The notes under the pieces were generated by a model. The model was not told the DNA's origin. It saw only the letters and a program-made list of their open reading frames with translations, and ran no database searches. A program made the translations under genes and the position numbers. Source: an uncultured Bdellovibrio sp. (lineage in GTDB: Bacteria > Bdellovibrionota > Bdellovibrionia > Bdellovibrionales > Bdellovibrionaceae). From it: a DNA stretch of 13,177 bases. The stretch spans positions 1 to 13,177 of the forward strand of contig NZ_CAMLDV010000097.1 of the NCBI RefSeq assembly GCF_946478835.1, in the 5' to 3' direction. The first letter of the stretch is position 1, and every line of letters begins with the position of its first letter. Shown piece after piece: positions 1 through 6,325 of this stretch.

Positions 1-472
1 GTTCTTCATAGAGATGAATATATCGCTGCACTCGCGCACACTGATCGGAATTAAGAATAAGTTTAAGACTTCGCACATAACCTTGCTGCTTGAGTGTACC
101 CAACCAGGAAAGAACTTCTTCTTCCGTATAAGATCGGCCTTTCACATTCATCATAAAGGCATCCAGAGCGACACCTTTAAAAGCGAAATCCCAAACGTAA
201 GAAAGATTGGATCTCACTGAAGTCATTCCTCTGTAAATGGAGGGTTCGTTTCCGCATTGCAGGCGCACGTTCACGTGAGAAATTGCGTGAGGGTAAGAAT
301 GACCATTTACACGCGCTTTCATATTCCGATAAGCACTGCGAACAAGGCTTCCGGGAGTTTCCCAATTCAATGGGTGCGGGGCTCGATAGAAAATCAGTTC
401 CAGTTCATTGGCGAAAACCAACGAGCTTGCAAGAAGCAGACAAAGACCTGCGATCAAGGCATGAAGACGCAT
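1..472 (-). CDS. Secreted protein of unknown function, partial (C-terminus beyond left edge)
   Basis: An open frame runs from an ATG at 472 down to base 1 without a stop: 157 codons are visible and the C-terminus is missing. The first 21 residues form a clear Sec signal peptide (MRLHALIAGLCLLLASSLVFA, cleaved before NELE), so the product is exported to the periplasm or beyond. The mature part has a His-rich stretch, HAISHVNVRLQC, around residues 62-73, and two cysteines (about 73 and 145) that could form a disulfide. I do not recognise the family. The SHV segment faintly recalls permuted papain-like proteins, but this is too weak to name. The start is supported by GGAG at 483-486 (minus strand), about ten bases before the ATG. 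That ribosome site lies inside a long inverted repeat (474-505), so translation may be controlled. The gene follows queD on the same strand after a 92-bp gap. Confidence 0.8.
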   Translation of the reverse strand, partial: MRLHALIAGLCLLLASSLVFANELELIFYRAPHPLNWETPGSLVRSAYRNMKARVNGHSYPHAISHVNVRLQCGNEPSIYRGMTSVRSNLSYVWDFAFKGVALDAFMMNVKGRSYTEEEVLSWLGTLKQQGYVRSLKLILNSDQCARVQRYIHLYEE

Positions 473-473
473 A

Positions 474-505
474 AGAATATCACTCCACGATAGGAATGAT
501 ATTCT
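474..505 (-). promoter_or_regulatory. SD-sequestering stem-loop or operator dyad
   Basis: Two 13-base arms (493-505 and 474-486) surround a 6-base loop (487-492) and are complementary except for one position, which would be a G-U pair in RNA. The 3' arm contains the GGAG ribosome site and ends one base before the ATG of the secreted gene at 472. In mRNA it would hide the ribosome site. A weaker alternative hairpin (arms AATGAT at 509-514 and ATCATT at 495-500) uses part of the 5' arm and would release it. The same bases could instead be a DNA operator, since TATCAT in the 5' arm resembles a -10 box. Confidence 0.5.
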
Positions 506-564
506 GGGATCATTTTTAGAAAAAACAGAGGTCTACGAAAATAACAAACTCAGATTGCGAAGAC

Positions 565-924
565 TTAAGCAGGATACGTGCACTCCGTTAAGGGAGTCTC
601 TGCGATTGTCACTTTTGTGAGCATTGGCAAAGCGGGAAGGGCGCGGTCGTAAATCCATTTTGCCAGAAGCTCTGACGTAGGATTTTCAAGGCCTTCGACG
701 TCATTCAAAACACGGTGATCGATCTTCTCTAAAAGAGGCTTCATCTTCGCTTGGATATCGTTATAGTCGATGACCCAGCCGATTTTAGGATCTAACGAGC
801 CCACGAGGGTCAGAATAATCTTAAAACTATGCCCGTGCATGCGAGAACAGGGATGAGAAGAGGGCAAGTGGGGCAGGAAACGGGCCGATTCAATTTGAAA
901 ATGCTGCTTCAGTTCGAATTTCAT
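565..924 (-). CDS. queD: QueD-like 6-carboxy-tetrahydropterin synthase
   Basis: This 119-residue protein matches QueD over its full length (E. coli QueD is about 120 residues). QueD turns 7,8-dihydroneopterin triphosphate into 6-carboxy-tetrahydropterin, the second step to preQ0 and queuosine tRNA modification, in the cytoplasm. Visible family features are Cys26, the HGH zinc motif (His30, His32), Asp69-His70, the GLENPTSELLAKW block (78-90) that is nearly identical to E. coli, and Glu109. One thing is odd: where E. coli has the first zinc ligand (His16 in EAAHRLPH), this protein has Arg15 (ESARFLPH), so one of three zinc histidines appears replaced. His19 or His24 might compensate. No good ribosome site precedes the ATG, but the start aligns with the family. 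It is divergent from a second homologue starting 29 bp away. The fold is certain; the exact activity is less so. Confidence 0.85.
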   Translation of the reverse strand: MKFELKQHFQIESARFLPHLPSSHPCSRMHGHSFKIILTLVGSLDPKIGWVIDYNDIQAKMKPLLEKIDHRVLNDVEGLENPTSELLAKWIYDRALPALPMLTKVTIAETPLTECTYPA

Positions 925-953
925 GCTAAAGATATAACCACTTTGAGGTGATT

Positions 954-1445
954 ATGTCCACGACCACATTGCATTTAGCCAAGCAGAATTTCAAATTCTC
1001 GGCGGCGCATTTCCTTATTTTTGATGAAAAGCATGCCGAGCGCCTGCATGGACATAATTATCAGGTCCGCGTTGATATTAAAGCGCCTGCGGAACAGGAT
1101 CTGCATGCGGAAGGTTATTTCTTAGATTTCAATGTGTTTAAAAAGTACATCAAGGCGCGTTTGGATCAATGGGACGAAATCGTTCTTTTGCCTGAAAAGC
1201 ATCCCGATATGAAGTTTAAGAAAACAGCGAAATCTTTGGAAGTCACTTTCCGGGATCGTTTTTATGTTTTTCCATTAAATGAAGTGATTCTGCTTCCGGT
1301 TTCCAACACAAGCGTTGAACAGCTTTCAAGATTGTTGGCGGAAGATTTTTACGGAGAATTCAAACAGTACGGCGTGCAAAAAGTGAAAGTGTATGTGGAG
1401 GAAACCCGCGGTCAGGGGGCTTCCTCCGTTGTTCCATCTAACTAA
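954..1445 (+). CDS. 6-pyruvoyl-tetrahydropterin synthase family protein with altered active site
   Basis: This is a second tunnelling-fold pterin synthase homologue of 163 residues. I start it at ATG 954 because GAGGTGAT (945-952), an almost perfect ribosome site, lies just upstream; a GTG at 948 would overlap that site. The three zinc ligands are intact: His19 (SAAH), His32 and His34 (RLHGH). The catalytic cysteine, four residues before HGH in QueD, is Ala28, and the catalytic Asp-His pair aligns with Asp74-Glu75 (WDEIVLLP). The C-terminal Glu of the substrate pocket is present (VEET, Glu150). Compared with QueD it has an insertion (about 80-110) and the VILLPVSNTS segment of longer family members. 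The missing Cys and His argue against normal QueD or PTPS chemistry; it may act on another pterin, cleave a side chain, or only bind. It is divergent from queD, and its stop is one base from the convergent barrel gene. Confidence 0.75.
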   Translation: MSTTTLHLAKQNFKFSAAHFLIFDEKHAERLHGHNYQVRVDIKAPAEQDLHAEGYFLDFNVFKKYIKARLDQWDEIVLLPEKHPDMKFKKTAKSLEVTFRDRFYVFPLNEVILLPVSNTSVEQLSRLLAEDFYGEFKQYGVQKVKVYVEETRGQGASSVVPSN

Positions 1446-1446
1446 A

Positions 1447-2283
1447 TTAGAAAGTGAAACGAGCTGCTGCAGACAGGTTAATGATGTTATACGTGTCGTG
1501 TTCGCTGCTTGAAAAATCGTAGTCTAGGCGTGGAATCAGTGCCCATGTACCGAATGGAATACGAGAGTACAAAGAAAGTCCTAAGGTATTGTAAGCTTTT
1601 ATAGCTTCGTCACCATCTTGGTCTTTAGTGCTTGCATGGCTGTAGTAGTTAAGAGAACCACCCAAAACTACGTCAGTAATAACGGTTTCGTAGAACGCAG
1701 AAAGTCCCAAAGTATTTCCTTCTTTAAGTTTTGCATCGGAAAAGCCTTCGATTTCGATTGTGCGCTCTAGTAAAACTGCGTAGCTCAGGCGTCCACCGAT
1801 AACGCCACCTGCTGCTTCAGTGTCCATACCCACATAAGGAGTAAAAGAGAAGCCGCCAGTAGCTGCGTTAACTTCGTTATTGGACTTAACTTTCATTTTT
1901 TCAACGCTAAGACCGACATCAAGACCGTAGCGAAGATTTGAAGTGCCCATATTGGAAGTTCCTTTTAGAACTACGTGAGGGTCTTCAAGTCCAGATACTT
2001 TTGTTTTAGGAGTGTTGTCATTTTCGTAAGAAGAGAAAAGCAAAGACCCTTCAATTGAAAACATCTCGTTAATACCGTATTCGTAAGAAACACCTGTTTT
2101 GTACAGACCACTGAACTTAGTTTCTGTAGTGCCACCTTTAGGTTTTGTCTTCGTAGAAATATACCCAATGCGCGGTGTAAGATCACTTTGTCCCGCTTTA
2201 GATTGGAAGAAAAATTCGCTGTCAGCGGCATGAGCGCTAACTGATACAAGCACGATAGCGGCTGCAAATACTTTAGAAAACAT
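1447..2283 (-). CDS. Outer-membrane beta-barrel protein
   Basis: The 278-residue product has a Sec signal peptide (residues 1-19, cleaved after SAHA), then alternating hydrophobic and polar strands separated by polar turns. It ends in aromatic-rich strands and a terminal Phe (ARFTF), the usual recognition signal for outer-membrane barrel assembly. The length after cleavage, about 259 residues, would suit a barrel of roughly 10-12 strands. I cannot assign a substrate or a named porin family; a porin-like or surface-structural role is the most that can be inferred. The ATG at 2283 has a good ribosome site (AAAGGAG) and a recognisable promoter (2323-2351). Its stop is one base from that of the convergent pterin-synthase homologue, leaving no room for a terminator between them. 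Confidence 0.75.
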   Translation of the reverse strand: MFSKVFAAAIVLVSVSAHAADSEFFFQSKAGQSDLTPRIGYISTKTKPKGGTTETKFSGLYKTGVSYEYGINEMFSIEGSLLFSSYENDNTPKTKVSGLEDPHVVLKGTSNMGTSNLRYGLDVGLSVEKMKVKSNNEVNAATGGFSFTPYVGMDTEAAGGVIGGRLSYAVLLERTIEIEGFSDAKLKEGNTLGLSAFYETVITDVVLGGSLNYYSHASTKDQDGDEAIKAYNTLGLSLYSRIPFGTWALIPRLDYDFSSSEHDTYNIINLSAAARFTF

Positions 2284-2302
2284 GATGAACTCCTTTAATG
2301 CT

Positions 2303-2318
2303 AAACTCTTTTGAGTTT
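2303..2318 (-). promoter_or_regulatory. Perfect inverted repeat at likely mRNA 5' end
   Basis: AAACTC-TTTT-GAGTTT is a perfect 6-bp inverted repeat with a 4-base spacer. The predicted start point from the adjacent promoter falls at about 2316-2318, so the transcript would begin with this hairpin. A 5'-terminal hairpin could protect the mRNA from decay, or the dyad could be a DNA operator just downstream of the -10 box. Confidence 0.4.
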
Positions 2319-2322
2319 TAGT

Positions 2323-2351
2323 ATCAAAGTGCAGTTCATGATGGCTGTCAA
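2323..2351 (-). promoter_or_regulatory. Sigma-70-type promoter for the barrel gene
   Basis: On the minus strand a perfect -35 box TTGACA (2346-2351) is followed after exactly 17 bp by TTTGAT (2323-2328), which matches four of six -10 positions. The barrel ATG lies 40 bp downstream of the -10. This is one of the clearest promoters in the window. Confidence 0.6.
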
Positions 2352-2387
2352 TTCACAACGCAGATTTTCTATTCTGACGAAGCTAGA

Positions 2388-2407
2388 GCCTAAGCGATGC
2401 TTAGGGC
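2388..2407 (-). terminator. Hairpin overlapping the stop of the BP74-like gene
   Basis: GCCTAAGC (2388-2395) and GCTTAGGGC (2399-2407) form an 8-bp stem with one bulged base and a 3-base loop, overlapping the TAA at 2401-2403. It sits where a terminator would be expected, but no run of T follows on the minus strand, so factor-independent termination is doubtful. It may only stabilise the 3' end. Confidence 0.35.
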
Positions 2408-3459
2408 TTCAATGTTCCCGAGGCGACCTCTGAGGGACTCAACTCTTTGATGATACGGTAGCGCCAGAAGCAGATGCGACCGCCTTCATTGAGTTTTTGT
2501 TCAAGGCGTTCTTCTGTTAGATCGGGACTGCCGTCGCAATCGATATGCGCAAAGTCAGCAAAGGCATCGACACGATTCACAGACCAAGAATAAGGGGATT
2601 TATCGCGAGATTTAAAGGCACGGTTAAAACCGCCGTTTCCAAGCTCGATACCTGCGACGATGATTTTCTCTAAAGACGGGTTCTTGATTTGCTCACGAGC
2701 CGTTGCGATCTGTTGATCGTCTTTGAGAGCAATCACAAAAGATTCTTCGGGACGGGCATCCTTAGTTGAAACCAAGAAATATGTTTTTTGGTCGTCTAAC
2801 GGCAAAGTCACCGGTTTTAAAGCAACAGCCGGACTTAGTTTTTCTTCGCCGAATTGATCATAGAAAAGCAGTGAATGAAGGCGCTCTTGACCAATGACTT
2901 CAATGCGTGCGGCATTTTCAGGCAAAGTCCATTTGAAAGAAGACGTATCATAATACTTCTCAATCAAAACTTCCTTCTCACCAATCACGGAGCCCGCCTT
3001 ATTGAAGGCTTGAAGTTTTACGGTGTTGAACTTTAAGAAAAGGTTTAACAAATGCACCTTTACGGATTTCACATTGGAAGGAAGCCAGTGACTCACTTGG
3101 GGAGATGTAAGATCGCTTAAAGAAATACTTAAACTCTCATCACAACGAGTGGTGATCTGAAGTGAATTCTTTGTCCAAGATTTTATGGAAAAGCCCATTT
3201 GAGATGGAAGAAACTGAGTGCCTGCGATCTTAATCTGCGACTTTGCATCAATATCATGATGAAGCTCTTGAAGTTCCCCATCAAAGCGCACTTGAGTCCA
3301 CAGTCTTTGTGGTTCAGAAGTTTTGTTTGTCACAAACACAGTCAGTGCTTGTGGTGCGCAGTAGGCCGGAACATAGACGACATCTGAGGCCTTCGCGGAC
3401 AAAGAAGTAAGAAGGACAAAGCTGCTAATTCCAAGGGTGGTCTTAATACTAAAATCCAT
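2401..3459 (-). CDS. Secreted protein with C-terminal BP74_N-like domain
   Basis: The 352-residue product starts with a Sec signal peptide (residues 1-24, cleaved after SAKA). Residues 30-220 are beta-rich, with no recognised domain and cysteines at 34 and 106. Residues about 226-337 resemble, from memory, the N-terminal domain of the Dictyostelium calmodulin-binding protein BP74, also found in secreted bacterial proteins. The matching pattern is a TYFLVSTKD start, FVIAL, a D..IATAR helix, a buried Gly270, YSWSV (290-294), FADFA (300-304), CDG (308-310) and a closing ICFWR (329-333) where that domain has a WCPW-like end. The domain's function is poorly known and I infer none. The ribosome site is weak (GAAG). 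The gene is transcribed away from feoA and separated from the barrel gene by a hairpin and a new promoter, so it is probably a single-gene unit. Confidence 0.65.
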   Translation of the reverse strand: MDFSIKTTLGISSFVLLTSLSAKASDVVYVPAYCAPQALTVFVTNKTSEPQRLWTQVRFDGELQELHHDIDAKSQIKIAGTQFLPSQMGFSIKSWTKNSLQITTRCDESLSISLSDLTSPQVSHWLPSNVKSVKVHLLNLFLKFNTVKLQAFNKAGSVIGEKEVLIEKYYDTSSFKWTLPENAARIEVIGQERLHSLLFYDQFGEEKLSPAVALKPVTLPLDDQKTYFLVSTKDARPEESFVIALKDDQQIATAREQIKNPSLEKIIVAGIELGNGGFNRAFKSRDKSPYSWSVNRVDAFADFAHIDCDGSPDLTEERLEQKLNEGGRICFWRYRIIKELSPSEVASGTLKP

Positions 3460-3540
3460 ACAGACTTCAGATCGGTCTTGCTCCCGTGAACTTAACCCTT
3501 GGTCTTAAAAACACGACCTTAGTTTGAGATCCCACCGGGG

Positions 3541-3559
3541 CTTATTGAGGTTCATTCTC
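3541..3559 (+). promoter_or_regulatory. Putative Fur box upstream of feoA
   Basis: Aligned by eye to the 19-bp Fur consensus (GATAATGATAATCATTATC), this stretch matches 12 of 19 positions. A TGAG-N7-CTCA dyad (3546-3560) resembles the TTGAG...CTCA form of many Fur sites. It overlaps the -35 box of the predicted feo promoter, as expected for iron-dependent repression. The feoAB context strengthens a call that would be weak on sequence alone. Confidence 0.5.
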
Positions 3560-3573
3560 AGTAGGTTTTCAAT
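3545..3573 (+). promoter_or_regulatory. Predicted feoAB promoter
   Basis: TTGAGG (3545-3550) and TTCAAT (3568-3573) are separated by 17 bp and each match four of six consensus positions. The start would lie near 3580, giving a leader of about 70 bases before feoA. The rest of the 3460-3650 gap shows no other clear element. Confidence 0.4.
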
Positions 3574-3650
3574 TACGTTGCGGAGGGTTAAAGGACTTCC
3601 ATTTACCTCAGCATGCCTTTAACTAGAAGCTCACCGATCCAGAGGAAGTC

Positions 3651-3881
3651 ATGAATTTACTCGATACCGCACTAAAGCCGGGCCACACCGTTGAAATTAC
3701 GGGTTTTGCAGGGGAAGACGTTTTCCGTGAACGTCTTCACGAAATGGGTTTGCGCGTAGGAACTGTTCTTACGATTTTAGGCAGAGCCCCGTTTGGTGGA
3801 CCGCTTTTGATCCGCTTTAATACGAGTTTTCTGGCATTGCGAAATGAGGAAGCGGCATGCGCGAGAGTGAAACAGAATTAG
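3651..3881 (+). CDS. feoA: FeoA, small SH3-like partner of the ferrous iron transporter
   Basis: This 76-residue cytoplasmic protein has the FeoA/DtxR-C SH3-like pattern: an N-terminal PGHTVEITGFAG strand pair, the signature RERLHEMGLRVGTVLTIL (27-44), GGPLLIRF and a final LALRNEEAACARV. FeoA is a small subunit required for FeoB-dependent Fe(II) uptake and thought to bind or modulate FeoB. The length is normal (E. coli FeoA is 75). The ATG is preceded by AGAGGAAG at good spacing. The gene overlaps feoB by 25 bp in another frame, which implies translational coupling. Regulation is probably by Fur through the upstream site. Confidence 0.93.
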   Translation: MNLLDTALKPGHTVEITGFAGEDVFRERLHEMGLRVGTVLTILGRAPFGGPLLIRFNTSFLALRNEEAACARVKQN

Positions 3882-5782
3882 TTGTTGATAGTAAGTCCAT
3901 TGCTCTTGTTGGTGCACCGAACTCTGGTAAAACAACTCTTTACAATTGGCTGACAGGTTCCCGCTTTAAAACGGTGAACTATCCGGGAGCGACCGTGGAG
4001 TTTTCCTTGGGTCACTTGGCTTCGCACTTAGGTGAATCCCATGTGCAAGTGATGGATACTCCGGGAACGTACAGTCTTCATCCAAAGTCTGCCGATGAGT
4101 GGGTTACTCTTCGCGCGATTTACGAAAATCCAAAAATCAAACAAGTCGATGGAATCATCGTTGTGGTTGATGGAACGCAAATCTCTCGTCACTTGCAACT
4201 TGTGATGCAATTAAAAGAAACTGGATTCCCGATGATTGTGGTGATCACGATGGCCGATCTTCTTCGCCGTGAAGGCATTGAGATCGACATGGATTACTTG
4301 CGCAAAACTTTGGGCTGTCCTGTTTTGCAATTTGATGGATTGTTGGCCGGGGGTCTTAAAGAAATCGTGGCTGAAGCGAAAAAGCTGACGATCACAAAAA
4401 CGCCGTCGCGTCCTGTTCCTTGGGGTTTTGAACTTCAAGAAAAAAAACTTCAAGAGTGTGAGCAAATCGCGAAAGAAGCGCTCACCCATAAAACCGATCA
4501 TGCTCAAGATCGCTTAAATAAAATTGTTGAAACAACCGAAAAGTTGGACCGCGTTCTTTTGCATCCGGTTCTGGGTTTCCTATTTTTTATTCTCATCATG
4601 GGTGGATTGTTTTCGTGTGTCTTCTGGCTCGCAACACCGTTCATGGATCTGATTGATGGCTGGTTTACGTCACTTAATGAAATCGTCGCAGGATGGGGGC
4701 CAGGAACTCTGTGGGCGGATTTTTTAGCTAATGGCGTTGTTTCCAGTTTCTCCGCGTTTCTTGTTTTTATTCCGCAGATCTTTATTCTTTTTATGGGAAT
4801 CGGGATTTTAGAAAGTACAGGTTACTTAGCACGTGCGGCGACTTTGATTGATCGCCCTTTTTCGGCCTTGGGAATGAGCGGGCGTTCGTTTGTTCCGATG
4901 CTTTCAGGTTTTGCGTGCGCAGTGCCGGCCATTATTGCGACTCGTAATATCCCTTCTAAAAAAGACCGCATGATCACACAGTTTGTGATTCCATTGATGA
5001 GCTGTTCGGCTCGTCTACCTGTGTATGCGCTATTTATTGCATTTTTATTTCATGGACAGTCGGCTTTGAAGGCGGGCTTGGCTCTTGCGGCTTTGTACTT
5101 AGGCTCGATCATTATTGGGTCTTTTGCTGCAGGTGTTGTCAGCAGATTTATTCCGAAAACCGCAAACGATCCGTCTCTGTTTATGATGGAGCTTCCCATC
5201 TATCGTCGTCCGAAAGTTCGAGTTTTGCTTCGCCAGTCCTGGACTCGCACTTTATCTTACGTGAAACGAGCGGGGCCTGTGATCTTCACATTTGCCGTGA
5301 TTGTCTGGGCGGGGACGACCTTCCCTCATTATCAGTTGGAAGATGCACATCAAAAATTAGAGCAAAGTTACGTCGGACAATTAGGAAAAGCTATTGAGCC
5401 AGTCATGCATCCCATGGGTGTTGATTGGCGCGTGGGTGTGGGCTTGATCTCGGCCTTTGCTGCCCGTGAAGTTTTCGTTTCTTCTTTGGCCTTAACGTTC
5501 AATATTACTGATACAAATGAAGATACTCAGCAACAAGCTCTTCTGACTCAGATGAGTACCGCCGTGAATTCTGCGGGCGAAAAAATATTTACGGTGAGTT
5601 CTGTGATTGGTCTTATGATCTTCTTCTTAATTGCTTTGCAGTGTATGTCCACAGTGGGTGTGCAAATTCGTGAAAGCGGTTCTTGGAAATTTGCGGTCAC
5701 ACAGCTTATCGTCTTTAACGTCTTTGCCTATGTTCTTGTCGTTCTGCTGGTTCAAGGATTAAGAGCTATGGGTATTTCTTAG
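3857..5782 (+). CDS. feoB: FeoB, ferrous iron transport G-protein/permease
   Basis: The 641-residue inner-membrane protein imports Fe(II). Residues 14-180 form the G domain: G1 GAPNSGKT (19-26), NYPGATVE with the G2 Thr46, G3 DTPG (67-70). The G4 position reads TMAD (131-134) instead of the usual FeoB NMxD, so the base-contacting Asn is missing; G5 is also not obvious. A helical guanine-dissociation-inhibitor-like region follows (about 190-232), then about eight or more membrane segments. Both Gate motifs are present: GFACAVPAI (351-359, Cys354) and SCSARLPVY (382-390, Cys383). At 641 residues it lacks the long C-terminal region of E. coli FeoB (773), and no feoC follows. GAGGAAG precedes the ATG with 4-base spacing; the start lies inside feoA. 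Identity is certain; nucleotide preference is the open point. Confidence 0.96.
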   Translation: MRESETELVVDSKSIALVGAPNSGKTTLYNWLTGSRFKTVNYPGATVEFSLGHLASHLGESHVQVMDTPGTYSLHPKSADEWVTLRAIYENPKIKQVDGIIVVVDGTQISRHLQLVMQLKETGFPMIVVITMADLLRREGIEIDMDYLRKTLGCPVLQFDGLLAGGLKEIVAEAKKLTITKTPSRPVPWGFELQEKKLQECEQIAKEALTHKTDHAQDRLNKIVETTEKLDRVLLHPVLGFLFFILIMGGLFSCVFWLATPFMDLIDGWFTSLNEIVAGWGPGTLWADFLANGVVSSFSAFLVFIPQIFILFMGIGILESTGYLARAATLIDRPFSALGMSGRSFVPMLSGFACAVPAIIATRNIPSKKDRMITQFVIPLMSCSARLPVYALFIAFLFHGQSALKAGLALAALYLGSIIIGSFAAGVVSRFIPKTANDPSLFMMELPIYRRPKVRVLLRQSWTRTLSYVKRAGPVIFTFAVIVWAGTTFPHYQLEDAHQKLEQSYVGQLGKAIEPVMHPMGVDWRVGVGLISAFAAREVFVSSLALTFNITDTNEDTQQQALLTQMSTAVNSAGEKIFTVSSVIGLMIFFLIALQCMSTVGVQIRESGSWKFAVTQLIVFNVFAYVLVVLLVQGLRAMGIS

Positions 5783-5797
5783 GGGGTCTCCACCCCC
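5782..5797 (+). terminator. GC-rich hairpin at the feoB stop
   Basis: GGGGG (5782-5786) and CCCCC (5793-5797) form a 5-bp stem with a 6-base loop starting at the last base of the feoB stop codon. TTTT follows only nine bases later, so this is a weak candidate for the feoAB terminator. The remaining gap to 5904 holds a 12-bp dyad (5823-5834) and the next ribosome site. Confidence 0.35.
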
Positions 5798-5903
5798 ACG
5801 GTGTGTTTTCATTGCTCTCCGTATCATTCATGATCCTCATCATCCTTGCTGAAGGAGGAGCGGCGTATTCATAAAAACAGGAATTTTTTAAAAAGGAGTT
5901 TTT

Positions 5904-6299
5904 ATGAAACTGTCAGCGATCGTATTTTCCGTGTGTTTAGGTCTTGGGGCTCTAGCGAATGCCGAGACTCCTGTTCAGTCTCAAAGAGAAGTTCAGATTG
6001 GTATCAGTGGCGTTTATGTTCCGGGCGGATTTGATTCTGCATCGGATGTGTACGTTGTCGTTAATGGCGTTTTTCAAAATGGTTGTTATAAGTGGAAACG
6101 TGCTGAAGTTAACCACAGAGATGACTTCACCCACCAAATTAAATCCATAGCTTCAGTGTCTGAAGGCGGGATGTGCGTTATGGTTCTCGTACCTTTTCAG
6201 AAAGAAGTTCGTCTAGGAAAATTTCTTGCGGGCAAACACATTTTGCGATTTGAAAACGGCGACGGAACTTATCTAGAAAAAACTTTGCTGGTCGAATAA
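5904..6299 (+). CDS. Small secreted beta-rich (Ig-like) protein
   Basis: The 131-residue product has a signal peptide (residues 1-20, ending ANA before ETP) and about 111 mature residues of mostly beta pattern. A core of NGVFQNGCYKW (54-64), GGMCVMVLVPF (88-98), VRLGKF and GKHILRFENGDGTY resembles small bacterial extracellular Ig-like sandwiches, where a Cys pair (here Cys61 and Cys91) forms a disulfide and a PF...V.LG...GxHxLRF pattern marks later strands. I do not know its function. The ribosome site AAGGAG is strong; it lies in a loop between AAAAA and TTTTT (5890-5903). It sits 26 bp before a lipoprotein peptidase gene on the same strand, so the two are probably co-transcribed and both act outside the inner membrane. 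A partner, substrate or inhibitor role is possible but only inferred from position. Confidence 0.75.
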   Translation: MKLSAIVFSVCLGLGALANAETPVQSQREVQIGISGVYVPGGFDSASDVYVVVNGVFQNGCYKWKRAEVNHRDDFTHQIKSIASVSEGGMCVMVLVPFQKEVRLGKFLAGKHILRFENGDGTYLEKTLLVE

Positions 6300-6325
6300 G
6301 GTCAAACCGAAACAAGGAAAGATCT

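Noticed and set aside
177..365. 62-codon minus-strand open frame near the left edge
   Set aside because: It overlaps the longer frame from 472 to the edge, which has a signal peptide and ribosome site and is the better gene.
1971..2267. 98-codon open frame on the minus strand
   Set aside because: Out-of-frame shadow of the outer-membrane barrel gene.
3439..3508. Three GGTCTT copies (3439, 3474, 3501) around the start of the BP74-like gene
   Set aside because: Spacing is uneven (35 and 27 bp), the copies are short and one lies in coding sequence; likely chance.
4211..4507. 98-codon minus-strand open frame
   Set aside because: Antisense to the feoB G domain; basic, low-quality translation with no start signal.
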